DNA of 64,000 bases from CALEMW01 sp964343835. GTDB taxonomy: Bacteria; Krumholzibacteriota; Krumholzibacteriia; LZORAL124-64-63. A program made the translations under genes and the position numbers. Location: the NCBI GenBank assembly GCA_964343835.1, contig CAYFKR010000002.1, positions 62,001 through 126,000 of the forward strand. Direction: 5' to 3'. The number at the start of each line of letters is the position of its first letter. Position 1 is the first letter of the stretch. Below, piece by piece: positions 7,003 through 15,515 of the stretch. The notes below the pieces were generated by a model. The model was not told the origin of the DNA. It saw nothing but the letters and a program-made list of their open reading frames with translations, and ran no database searches.

Positions 7003-9732
7003 TCATCCCGCCTTCGCCAGCGACGCGGCCTCGCGTACCAGGGGCGAGGCGTCGTCGGCCATGCCCGCCGCCAGGTCGCGCAGGCCCGTGTCGTCCCCCG
7101 TCCCGGCACGATACGCGGCGCAGGCCCGGAGCCAGGGTTCGTCCAGTTCCAGCAGGAAGGCCAGGGCCTCCCGCTCGTCGGCCAGGTCGATACCGGCCCT
7201 GCGACCGGCAGCCACGATATCGGACTCCAGCGCATCCCCCACCAGGGGCGCCATGCGCGACCGGAAGGGTTCGCGCAGGGCCTGGCCCAGGAACTCGGCG
7301 GCGCCGGCGCGCTGGTGGCGGTCGCCGCCCTGCAGGGCGAGCCAGGCGTCGCGGATGTCCCGGGGCCGGTGGCGCAGGGCCGCGATGATGAACAGGTCGC
7401 GCCAGGCCCGGGCCGTGGATTCGTCCAGGGTGCGGGCCAGGAGGGCCGCGGCCGGTCCGTCGTCCGCAGCGAGCAGCCGGCGGGCCTGGAACAGCCCATG
7501 ATAGACGGCGAGGCGCCGGTTGTGAAGATCGGCGAGGCGGTCCAGGGACGGTTTGATGCCCTTGTCCGCCACGCGCATGCGCACCAGGGCCATCAGGGCG
7601 GCGTCGCGGACCAGGGGTTCGGGGTCGGCGGCGTGGTCCAGGAGGTGTTCGGCGGCATCGGAGCCCCCCAGGGCGCCGAGGGCCCGCAAGGCCTGGACGC
7701 GGGCGAGGGGTTCACCGGTGGCGGCGGCGGCGACCAGGGTCGGCAGCGCCGAGGGGCCGACGGCCACCAGGGCCTCGCGGGCCGCGGCGCGGAGGCGACG
7801 GTCGGACAGGCACGAAGCGGCGGCGTCGCGGCCGGGGCCGTCGTGGGCGGCCAGGGAGCGGACGGCGGACCGGGCCACGGCCGGGTCGTCGTGGTCCAGC
7901 AGGTCGACGAGCGTCTCGGTCCACCGACCGCCGATGCGCCCCATGAGGGCGACGGCGGCAAGTCGGGCCTCGCCCGCATCGGGGCCGCTCTCGTCCAGCA
8001 GACCGCCGACGACGTCGTCGGGCAGCCCGGCCACATCGTCGCGGGAGGCGTGGTCGGCCATCCACGCAGCTGCGGCGATGCGCTCCCGCGGCGCCCCCTC
8101 CTCCAGCATGTCCCGCAAGCGGGCCACGGCGCCCCGATCGTCGCGCACGGCCAGGTAGCCGCAGGCGGCGCGACGCACGGCGGGGGCGGCATCGTCCATG
8201 AGAGCGGTGGCGCGATCGTGGCCGCCGTCGAGGCGGAGTTCGCTCATCACGTCCAGCACGGAGGCCCGGATCTCCGCCGAGTCGTGGTCGAGCAGGGGAA
8301 GCAGGCGACGCTCGTGATCGAGACCCTCCATGGACGATGCCAGGCTCAACGCGTAGAGCACCCGCCGCGGCTGGCTCGACCCGAGGGCGGCGTCCACAGC
8401 TGCGACGGCGCCCTCGTCGCGGATGCGGCGGCGTAGGTCGTCGGGATCGATCTCGCGGCGGGCCAGGGCCCGGCGGAAGGCCTCGGCATAGGCGCCGCGC
8501 ACCCGCCACACGAGCACGAGCCACAGCGCCACCAGCACCAGTACCGGCACGGCCAGCGCCCGCACCGACAGGCCCAGCACGGCGGTGGCCAGCAGCAGCA
8601 GGGCGCCGGCGAGGCCCCGGAACCAGCGATCCACGAAGACGTCGATGAACAGCTTGGTGCGCTTCTTCAGTTCCATGGGCAGGGGCAACAGCAGCAGCTC
8701 GCGGCCGGTGCGGTCCAGGGAGTGCTTGAGGCCCAGGTCGCCGCCGCGCAGGAACGATGCGGCCGCCAGTCCGGGAGCCACGAACACCGCGCCGCTGCCG
8801 AAGGCGAGCACGACGGGCAGGACCCCCACCAGCCCGCCAACGCCGAAGCGGTCCAGCAGGCGTCCGGACAGCGTGGTCTGCACCAGCAGCGAGGCCAGGC
8901 TCACCAGCCCGTAGAACCGGCCGAGGAAGGCCGCCAGGGACGCGGCGTCGGGATGGGTCCGCCAGGCGATGGTCTTGAACTGGTAGTCGACGAAGGTCGT
9001 GACCACCACGGCCACCGCCAGCAGTCCCATGACCAGGGATAGGTGGCGCGAGCGCGCCACGAGCTTCAGGGTCCGGGCCGAGCCCTCGCCCGAGGGCGCT
9101 CGACGGCTGTCCCCCGTGCGGTCCGGTTCCGTCACGCGCCACCGGCGCAGGGTCCAGCCCAGCAACGCTGCGCAGAGCACGAGGGTGGCCGCGGCGGCGC
9201 CCAGCAGGTCCTCCGCGCCGAATCCGAACCGGTCGATGAGCAGCCGCGCCGTCTCGCCGCCCACCACCGCGCCCACGATGGCCCCGACGCTCAGCTGCGG
9301 ATAGATGCGCTTGGCCTGCCCCGCATCGAAGGCCACGCCCGCCACCAGCCAGATCTGCGACGTGGCCAGGGCCCCCACGATGCCCGCCCAGGCGTAGAGC
9401 AGGTACGGTACCCACGGCTTCGGGGCGAGGACCAGGGCGCGCAGGCCGGGCAGGGTCGCGGCGAGCACGAGCAGCGTGCCCACGGCCATGCGCCCCACCG
9501 ACACCCGTCGCCCGACGGCGCCGTGCAGGGCCGCCACGGGCGCCGCCACCGCCGCCGCCAGCATGTACACCCAGGGCAGGCGCTCGGGGCTGGCCGCGGC
9601 CAGGAAGAGGCCGTCGCGGGCGGGTTTGAGGAGGTAATAGGAGACCAGCACCAGGCCCACGGCCAGCCCCATGGCCAGGGCCTGTCCGCGTTCCGAGGGG
9701 TGGGGTGAGCCGGGACGGCGCGTGAACGACAT
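7003..9732 (-). CDS. ADP/ATP translocase-like (NTT/MFS) transporter fused to HEAT repeats
   Basis: 909 residues in two halves. The first (about 15-410) has around twelve hydrophobic segments; its opening VSYYLLKPARDGLFL and the block LYAWAGIVGALATSQIW resemble the nucleotide-transporter (NTT/Tlc) family and its MFS-like relatives. The second half (about 430-905) is a long run of helical HEAT repeats with DHDSAEIRASVLDVM-type units, a protein-interaction solenoid in the cytoplasm. The start codon directly abuts the stop of the upstream kinase (TAG|ATG), and the stop is one base before the cNMP gene, so translation is coupled. NTT proteins classically exchange or import nucleotides; members with HEAT parts have unknown substrates. 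Function as a nucleotide carrier is inference. Confidence 0.82.
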   Translation of the reverse strand: MSFTRRPGSPHPSERGQALAMGLAVGLVLVSYYLLKPARDGLFLAAASPERLPWVYMLAAAVAAPVAALHGAVGRRVSVGRMAVGTLLVLAATLPGLRALVLAPKPWVPYLLYAWAGIVGALATSQIWLVAGVAFDAGQAKRIYPQLSVGAIVGAVVGGETARLLIDRFGFGAEDLLGAAAATLVLCAALLGWTLRRWRVTEPDRTGDSRRAPSGEGSARTLKLVARSRHLSLVMGLLAVAVVVTTFVDYQFKTIAWRTHPDAASLAAFLGRFYGLVSLASLLVQTTLSGRLLDRFGVGGLVGVLPVVLAFGSGAVFVAPGLAAASFLRGGDLGLKHSLDRTGRELLLLPLPMELKKRTKLFIDVFVDRWFRGLAGALLLLATAVLGLSVRALAVPVLVLVALWLVLVWRVRGAYAEAFRRALARREIDPDDLRRRIRDEGAVAAVDAALGSSQPRRVLYALSLASSMEGLDHERRLLPLLDHDSAEIRASVLDVMSELRLDGGHDRATALMDDAAPAVRRAACGYLAVRDDRGAVARLRDMLEEGAPRERIAAAAWMADHASRDDVAGLPDDVVGGLLDESGPDAGEARLAAVALMGRIGGRWTETLVDLLDHDDPAVARSAVRSLAAHDGPGRDAAASCLSDRRLRAAAREALVAVGPSALPTLVAAAATGEPLARVQALRALGALGGSDAAEHLLDHAADPEPLVRDAALMALVRMRVADKGIKPSLDRLADLHNRRLAVYHGLFQARRLLAADDGPAAALLARTLDESTARAWRDLFIIAALRHRPRDIRDAWLALQGGDRHQRAGAAEFLGQALREPFRSRMAPLVGDALESDIVAAGRRAGIDLADEREALAFLLELDEPWLRACAAYRAGTGDDTGLRDLAAGMADDASPLVREAASLAKAG

Positions 9733-10623
9733 CTAGCAGACCCCGCCGCAGCCCTCGTCGAGACGACGGTCGAGGTCCCGGGGCAGGCGCACGGAGAACG
9801 TCGTGCCCGCTCCCGGCTCGCTCTCCACGTCGATGGTCCCGTGGTGCATGGACACGAGCTCCGCCACGATGGCCAGCCCCAGCCCCGTGCCTCCCGACTC
9901 GGTGCGGGTGGTGTAGCCGAACTCGAAGATCCGGTCGCGGACGTCGGCGGGGATGCCGGTGCCGTCGTCGGCGATGCGGATCTCGACATGGTCGTCGTCC
10001 GAGGCGGTGATCACCGTGATCGCGCCCTGGTCCGGAATGGCCTGGGCGGCGTTGGACAGCAGGTTGAGCAGGATCTGGGTGAGCTTCACCGGATAGCAGA
10101 CCAGGGGCGGGCAATCCGCGAAGTCCCGACGCACCTCGATGCGGTTCTTGGTCTGGTTGCGGATCATCAGCAGGGCGCCGTCGATGCGGTCGGCCACGTC
10201 CACGGGCTCCGGGCGGCCGCGGTCGCGGACGGAGAAGGCCCGCAGCTGTTCGATGAGGGCCGACGCCTGCTCCAGGCCGGCCTCGATGATGCGGTCGCCC
10301 TCGTCCAGCACCGAGACGCAGCGGGCGTAGGCTTCGTCGTCGCCCATGTCCGGCGCCGCCGACTCCATCATGCCCCGCATCTTCTCCACGGCCTTGCGAT
10401 GGGTGGCGTGGGTGCAGCGGGCGGCCCCGATGGGCGTGGCCAGTTCGTGGGCGATGCCCGCGGTCACGCCGCCCAGGGCCGCATAGCGATCCTGTTCCAG
10501 CATGCGGTGCTTCTGGTCGCGCAGGGTCGCATTGGCGCACGACACCGACATTCGGAGCTGCAGGTAATGCCGCAGCACCACCACGACCACGGCCAGGGAG
10601 CTGATGATCACGAGCCAGCGCAT
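9733..10623 (-). CDS. Small histidine kinase (HisKA/HATPase)
   Basis: 296 residues. One N-terminal membrane helix (about 3-18), a short linker, then a HisKA-like dimerisation region with H59 in AGIAHELATPIGA, and an HATPase domain with N-box LLNLLSNAAQAI, G1 ADDGTGIP and G2 GGTGLGLAIV. There is almost no extracytoplasmic region, so sensing must be intramembrane, cytoplasmic or through a partner. The sequence between the H box and the ATPase is longer than usual (about 100 residues). It is the first gene of the nine-gene operon and its stop touches the transporter start, suggesting that the transporter-HEAT protein may act as its sensor. The C terminus ends GCGGVC with two cysteines. Confidence 0.93.
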   Translation of the reverse strand: MRWLVIISSLAVVVVVLRHYLQLRMSVSCANATLRDQKHRMLEQDRYAALGGVTAGIAHELATPIGAARCTHATHRKAVEKMRGMMESAAPDMGDDEAYARCVSVLDEGDRIIEAGLEQASALIEQLRAFSVRDRGRPEPVDVADRIDGALLMIRNQTKNRIEVRRDFADCPPLVCYPVKLTQILLNLLSNAAQAIPDQGAITVITASDDDHVEIRIADDGTGIPADVRDRIFEFGYTTRTESGGTGLGLAIVAELVSMHHGTIDVESEPGAGTTFSVRLPRDLDRRLDEGCGGVC

Positions 10624-10714
10624 GTCGCCTCCTCGATCGGGACCGGCGGAGCGTATCACAGGGGACCTTCGACGTCTCCGGCGCCTTGTGGTTCCGGGAC
10701 CGTTGGTGTAGACC

Positions 10715-10724
10715 TGTCCGGACA
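10715..10724. promoter_or_regulatory. 10-bp perfect palindrome between divergent genes
   Basis: TGTCCGGACA lies in the 138-base region between the first gene of the nine-gene operon (minus) and the DUF819 gene (plus). Its position fits an operator, but a 10-bp palindrome can arise by chance in GC-rich DNA. No convincing -35/-10 pair was found beside it. Confidence 0.25.
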
Positions 10725-10761
10725 AGATAACGCCCGATCCGCCGCCGCACGAGGAGTCGCC

Positions 10762-11898
10762 ATGACCACGCTGATCCCCGCCCATGCCGACTGGGCCCTC
10801 TGGGCCGTCCTCTTCGGAGCCGCCGCCTTCGGCTACGGCATGGAACGCACGCGCATCGGCGCGCGGGTTTCGGGCGTGGTGCTCACCATGGGCGCCACCT
10901 TCCTGCTGTCGAACCTCAGGGTGATCCCCAGCGAGGGCGCCGCGCCCTACGACGTCACCTGGTCCTACCTGGTGCCCCTGGCCATTCCCCTGCTGCTGCT
11001 GCGGGCCGACCTGCGGCGCATCGTGCGCGAGGCGGGACCCACGCTGCTGGCGTTCGCGGCGGGGGCCGTGGGCACGGTGATCGGCACCGTCGTGGCGTTC
11101 AACGTGGTTCCCCTCGGGCCCGAGGGCTGGAAGCTGGCGGGCATCTTCGCCTCGACGTACATCGGCGGCTCCATGAACTACGCCGCCGCCGCCGAGGCCC
11201 TCGGCCTGCGCGACGGCACCCTGCTGAGCGCGGGCGTGGCCGCCGACAACCTGGTGATGGCCCTCTACTTCCTGGTGCTCTTCGCCCTGCCCGGATGGGC
11301 GTGGCTGGCGAAGCGCTACATGAGCCGGCACGACGGCGCGGCGTCCGCCGACTCCCCCGGCATCGAAGCCACCGCCGGATTCCCTCCCCCGCCCCGCGCG
11401 GCCGCCGCCGTGGCCCTGGCCTTCGGTCTGGGCGCCGCGGGGTTCGCCCTGGCCGATCTGATGGGCTGGTCGGGCGGCGGCATCCTGGTGTTGACGGCCC
11501 TGACGGTGCTGGTGGCCACGCTCATGCCCGGCCGCATGGCGAAACTCGCCGGGGCCGAGACCATCGGCGGTTTCCTGATGCAGATCTTCTTCGCCGTGAT
11601 CGGGGCGAGCGCCAACGTGGGCGTGGTGATGTCGGTGGGCCCGGTGCTCTTCGTCTTCGCGGCCCTGATCCTCACGATCCACCTGGCGGTGCTGCTGCTG
11701 GCAGGAAAGATGCTCAGGCTGGACCTGGCCGAGCTCGTGATCGCGTCGAACGCCAACATGGGCGGCCCCACCACCGCCGCGGCCATGGCCGCGGCTCGCA
11801 AATGGCACGGTCTGGTGCTGCCGGCCGTGCTTTGCGGCACGCTGGGGTACGCCGTGGCCACGTTCCTGGGCGTGGGGCTGGGCCACTGGCTGCGCTGA
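10762..11898 (+). CDS. DUF819 family integral membrane protein
   Basis: 378 residues with about ten to eleven hydrophobic helices. It opens with a helix containing ALWAVLFGAAAFGYGMERT, and carries the family blocks FASTYIGGSMNYAAAAEAL and VIASNANMGGPTTAAAMAA, where glycine-rich re-entrant segments recall transporters of the gltS/citrate type. The DUF819 family has no settled substrate. The ATG at 10762 is supported by GAGGAG five bases upstream; longer upstream openings in the frame are antisense to the histidine kinase. It is a single transcription unit, divergent from the nine-gene operon. Confidence 0.88.
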   Translation: MTTLIPAHADWALWAVLFGAAAFGYGMERTRIGARVSGVVLTMGATFLLSNLRVIPSEGAAPYDVTWSYLVPLAIPLLLLRADLRRIVREAGPTLLAFAAGAVGTVIGTVVAFNVVPLGPEGWKLAGIFASTYIGGSMNYAAAAEALGLRDGTLLSAGVAADNLVMALYFLVLFALPGWAWLAKRYMSRHDGAASADSPGIEATAGFPPPPRAAAAVALAFGLGAAGFALADLMGWSGGGILVLTALTVLVATLMPGRMAKLAGAETIGGFLMQIFFAVIGASANVGVVMSVGPVLFVFAALILTIHLAVLLLAGKMLRLDLAELVIASNANMGGPTTAAAMAAARKWHGLVLPAVLCGTLGYAVATFLGVGLGHWLR

Positions 11899-11970
11899 GG
11901 GCGCCGATGTAACTTATGTTGACCGGACCGTGTCCATCATCTGCGAGCAACGACACCGCCAGACATGAAG

Positions 11971-11996
11971 AGGGCCGCTCCCGAGGGAGCGGCCCT
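11971..11996. terminator. Hairpin between convergent genes
   Basis: A perfect 10-bp stem (AGGGCCGCTC / GAGCGGCCCT) with a six-base loop sits 22 bases past the stop of the LRR lipoprotein (minus) and 72 bases past DUF819 (plus). There is no clear T tract on either side, so it may mark RNA 3' ends rather than be a classical intrinsic terminator. Confidence 0.55.
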
Positions 11997-12018
11997 TCGG
12001 CCCTGCGGTCCACCCGGG

Positions 12019-13341
12019 TCAGCGAGTGGTGCAGGGGCCGTTGTCGTGGACCTGGGGGTACGTACAGACCGTCGCGGCCCAGGACTCCCATTCGCACTGA
12101 TCGAGGAGCGGGTTGTCGGTGATGATCAGGCTCGACACGTCGATGATGTTGTCGTGGTCGGGAAGGGACGTCAGGCCGTCGCAGCCCATGACCTGGAACC
12201 GCCACATGTAGTCCTCGAGTGCCAGGCTCGGGACCGACTCCAGGGCCGGGCAGTCATTGAGGATCAGGGAATTCAGGCTTCCTCCCGTAACGTCCAGATC
12301 CTCGAGGAGCGGAATCCACTCCAGGGTCACCTCGGCGCCATCCACGACCACGACATTCGTGATCGCCGTCAGCGACGGGTTGTCACTCGACCTGAAACTG
12401 TGGATTTCACCACCATTGGGGGGAAGGTCGATCCGTGACAACGACGCATTGGAGTGCATCGACACATAGCTCAGCCCGGGCAATTCCGGCAAGCCCTCGA
12501 GGGACTCCAGGGAGTCCAGCCAGTTGAGATTGAGATCTCCCAGATTCGGCGCATACGTCAATCCTCCGAGATCCGTGAGAGCGCCGCACCGGCTGATCGT
12601 GAGATACGTCAAGGATGGCGTGTCTCCCAGACCGTCCAAGGAAACCAGCAACGGACAACCATTGAAGTAGATCCTCTCGCAGTTCGTCAGATCGGGGAGG
12701 TCACCGAGGTCGATGAGGTCGGGCAGATCATCCAGCTCAAGCCAGACGAGGGAGTCCAGGTTCTCGAGTCCCTGCAGGCTGTCCAGTCCGGGCATGTTGT
12801 TGAGATCGATATTCCTCAACGAGGGCTGGGGACCCAGCCATGAGAGATCCACCATGCCGGTGATACCCCGCATGTAGAGCTCGTCCGTGATCCTGAACGA
12901 GGCGAAGAATCCTGCCAGTGCTTCGGTCCAGACGAACCCACGTAGGGATAAGTCCCTCACCGTCTCGAGGGCCGGCAGGGCACCTGTGAAGTCCAGGCAG
13001 GCGTCATCCTGGAGTTCCAGGATGCCGCCTACGATGGTCAGACTCCCGAGCTCGGTCAGGTCGTCGAGGGCGATGTTGTCGCGGATGAAGAAGTCTCCCC
13101 GAACCGCCTCGAGGCCGGAGAGCGGGGCGAGCGACCTGATCGGATCGCCCTCACTCTGGTTCGTGTCGACGGTCACGTTGCCGAGCACCTCCACGATGCC
13201 AGCACATAAATCCACGTCGGACTGCGACGTCAGCACGAGACTCCCCGGAATCACCGTCCTCTCCGGCGCCGTCGGATCCTCGTCGCAAGCGCACAACGGC
13301 AGCACCGCCACGATCATCATCGTCGTCAGGATTCGCTTCAT
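12019..13341 (-). CDS. Leucine-rich-repeat lipoprotein
   Basis: 440 residues. A lipoprotein signal peptide ends at LPLCAC, with C19 as the likely lipidated residue, followed by DEDP. The body is a run of irregular leucine-rich repeats of about 22-25 residues, such as LTDLGGLTYAPNLGDLNLNW and LESLEGLPELPGLSYVSMHS, in the style of receptor L-domain proteins found in many environmental bacteria. Two cysteine-containing caps are visible (LCAGIVEVLG near the start and CEWESWAATVCTYP near the end). It should face the periplasm or the cell surface and bind a protein or glycan; no partner is suggested by its neighbours. Codon use has less extreme GC3 than the genes around it. Confidence 0.82.
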   Translation of the reverse strand: MKRILTTMMIVAVLPLCACDEDPTAPERTVIPGSLVLTSQSDVDLCAGIVEVLGNVTVDTNQSEGDPIRSLAPLSGLEAVRGDFFIRDNIALDDLTELGSLTIVGGILELQDDACLDFTGALPALETVRDLSLRGFVWTEALAGFFASFRITDELYMRGITGMVDLSWLGPQPSLRNIDLNNMPGLDSLQGLENLDSLVWLELDDLPDLIDLGDLPDLTNCERIYFNGCPLLVSLDGLGDTPSLTYLTISRCGALTDLGGLTYAPNLGDLNLNWLDSLESLEGLPELPGLSYVSMHSNASLSRIDLPPNGGEIHSFRSSDNPSLTAITNVVVVDGAEVTLEWIPLLEDLDVTGGSLNSLILNDCPALESVPSLALEDYMWRFQVMGCDGLTSLPDHDNIIDVSSLIITDNPLLDQCEWESWAATVCTYPQVHDNGPCTTR

Positions 13342-13418
13342 CTCTACTCTCCGTCACACATGCCGTCAGGGGATATCGATGGAATGAATCTACAGCATCG
13401 GTACGCCGCGTGGAACCC

Positions 13419-14168
13419 TCAGTCCCAGCGGCCGCGCTCGGGATCGGTGCCTTCGGCGGCGAGGCGCATGCTCTCCTCGAGGGCGGAGCTGTCCACGCCG
13501 ATGCGGTCCTCGTCGCGGGGCAGGAATTCGTAGCGTACGTCGGGGAAGCCGAGACCGCGGGTCAGGGGTTCGAGGGCGCGCACGGCGGAGGCCTGGGCCT
13601 CGGCGTCCACCTTGCGCACGAGCTCGCCTGCGAAGCGGCGCGACTCCTGGCGGGTCTCGGCGATGAGCTGGTTCTTGGCGTCCACGCTGAAGCCGCCGGT
13701 GATGAACCGGCCCACGAGGTCGGGCATGAGCCAGGGCAGCAGCTCGGGCTTGTCCTCGCTGTGGATGCGCATGTCGCGCAGCAGCACCTCGTGATTGCAG
13801 GGGGGCATGACCACGCGGCAGGCGGTGGGGCCCTCGCGCAGCACGCGGAAGCGGGCGTCGGTCAGGTCGTAGCGGAAGTCGACGTCGAACTCCATGACCA
13901 GCGTGATGCGCTGGCTCGACAGCAGCCAGTTCAGGTACTTCTTGCCGAACTCCCCGAACCAGTGGTCGCTGGCGGTGATGACCTCCTTGGTCATCACGCG
14001 GTAGACGCTCAGCTCCCCCACCGAGCGCATGCTGGTGATGAAGCTCTCCACCGAGACGGCCGGAGCCGCGGACGACTTCTTCCGGCCGCGCCTCGCGAAG
14101 CGCCACGTGAGCGAGGCGGTCACGGCCACGGCGAGTCCCACCAGGATGCCGGTCAACAGGTTCTGCAC
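13419..14168 (-). CDS. DUF4230 family membrane-anchored protein
   Basis: 249 residues. One N-terminal membrane helix (about 4-22, LLTGILVGLAVAVTASLTW) is followed by a basic stretch and an alpha/beta domain with the DUF4230 features: a region near VGELSVYRVMTKEV, the KKYLNWLLSSQRITLVMEF strand, and a helical end. The family has no known activity. The GTG start at 14168 has AGGAGG at good distance and begins one base after the stop of the upstream membrane glycosyltransferase-like gene, so the two are co-transcribed. The tail contains a charged, less conserved segment ending in ERGRWD. Confidence 0.78.
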   Translation of the reverse strand: MQNLLTGILVGLAVAVTASLTWRFARRGRKKSSAAPAVSVESFITSMRSVGELSVYRVMTKEVITASDHWFGEFGKKYLNWLLSSQRITLVMEFDVDFRYDLTDARFRVLREGPTACRVVMPPCNHEVLLRDMRIHSEDKPELLPWLMPDLVGRFITGGFSVDAKNQLIAETRQESRRFAGELVRKVDAEAQASAVRALEPLTRGLGFPDVRYEFLPRDEDRIGVDSSALEESMRLAAEGTDPERGRWD

Positions 14169-14169
14169 G

Positions 14170-15423
14170 TCAGTCCCCTCCTGCGGTCTCCTCGACGAGC
14201 GTGCGCGGTCGCCCGAACCATCGGAGCCGCTGCATCGTCTCGTAGTCGGTCTCGTAGGGACGGTCCACGGGGACCGTCGCGTCCAGGATCCGGATCTCCG
14301 AGCGCGCCTCGTCGCCCTGGTGGACGAGCCGCGGCATGGCGACGCCGTAGGTGGCCAGGGCCAGCACCGCCGCCCCCATCACCAGCGCCGCGGGAGCAGG
14401 GCCGCGATTCGGCAGCCGCACGACCAGCACCGCCAGGACCCACAGCGGCCACAGCGACGGCACGGCGAAATCCGTGTCCGAGGGCAGCCACCACAGCACG
14501 AAGGCCAGCTGCACGGCGAGCCAGGCCAGGGCGAAGCGCGCGGCCGACACGGCCTCCCCGGTGCGGCAGGCTCCGACCCGAATCCGCCAGGCGAGCCAGG
14601 CCGTGAACCCCGCCACGGCGAACGCGCCGGCGACGGCCAGCCTGCCGGGCACCGGCACGACCATCGCCGCGATGCCCCCGAACAGGTCCCGCCAACCGGA
14701 CGCACCGGCATGGGCGAAGGTTCCCCATTCCGACACGTCGGCCCGGGCATAAGTCACGAGCCAGGCGGGAAACGCGGCGTCCGCCGAGCCCGCCGTCCAG
14801 CCGATCCAGGAGCCGGCCAGGGCCAGCATGCCGCCGCCGATCACCGTCAGCAGCCGGGTCCGGAGAGCCGCCCAGGGCGCGACCAGCACCGGCACGGCCA
14901 GCAGGGCGCCCATCTGGTGGCACAGGGCCGCGGCGCCCAGCAGTGCGCCCGCGGTCGCAACACGGCGGACCGTCGGAGCGCCGCGCGAACCGGTCACGAC
15001 CACCGTCAACCACGCCGACGCCGCCACCAGCGGCATGTACACCTCCACCCGCGCCGCATAGAGGGGCATGCCCCGCAGGCAGGCCAGGAGCACCAGGGCC
15101 AGGAACGCGCTCGCGGCGCCCTGATGGACCGAGGCGAACCGGCGCCCCGCCTCCAGCACGGCGACGAACGACAGCAGGCCCAGCAGCTGGGCCGACAGCA
15201 GCAGGTCCACGCCCAGCGGTCGCAGGGCGGCGGCGACCAGGGCCAGCAAGGGACCGTAGAGCACGTGATGGGGATGGACGGGATCGCCGCCGTCGCGCAG
15301 GTCCGCGAGGTACGACAGGCCGTCCGGCGTCTGCAGCACGCCGCGGCCGAGCCACAGGGTGAGCAGGGGGACGCCGACGACGAGGATCAGGGCGAGCCGA
15401 CGCCATGTGCGTTCGTCGATCAT
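14170..15423 (-). CDS. GT-C-like multispanning membrane protein
   Basis: 417 residues with about ten to eleven hydrophobic helices and short loops. The first loop holds the QTPDGLSYLADL and DPVHPHHVLYGPLL segments, an arrangement like the acidic first loop of GT-C glycosyltransferases that use polyprenyl-linked sugars, although a canonical DxD or ExD is not obvious. A C-terminal soluble stretch (about 375-417) follows the last helix. It is upstream of and coupled to the DUF4230 gene. It is divergent from the SGNH-hydrolase gene, so this area could deal with envelope glycans, which is inference. It could equally be an uncharacterised membrane protein. Confidence 0.6.
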   Translation of the reverse strand: MIDERTWRRLALILVVGVPLLTLWLGRGVLQTPDGLSYLADLRDGGDPVHPHHVLYGPLLALVAAALRPLGVDLLLSAQLLGLLSFVAVLEAGRRFASVHQGAASAFLALVLLACLRGMPLYAARVEVYMPLVAASAWLTVVVTGSRGAPTVRRVATAGALLGAAALCHQMGALLAVPVLVAPWAALRTRLLTVIGGGMLALAGSWIGWTAGSADAAFPAWLVTYARADVSEWGTFAHAGASGWRDLFGGIAAMVVPVPGRLAVAGAFAVAGFTAWLAWRIRVGACRTGEAVSAARFALAWLAVQLAFVLWWLPSDTDFAVPSLWPLWVLAVLVVRLPNRGPAPAALVMGAAVLALATYGVAMPRLVHQGDEARSEIRILDATVPVDRPYETDYETMQRLRWFGRPRTLVEETAGGD

Positions 15424-15515
15424 GGGCGCAGGGTATCAGGTCGCGACCGCCGCGCCAAGCCGGTGGGGGCGATCGGACGTTGAAACCCGGAGGGGCCGCC
15501 CCGATACTCCCGACC

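Noticed and set aside
7712..10750. A 1,012-codon open frame on the minus strand
   Set aside because: It runs out of frame through the transporter and histidine kinase, which have clear domains; composition is arginine/proline rich as expected from shadow frames.
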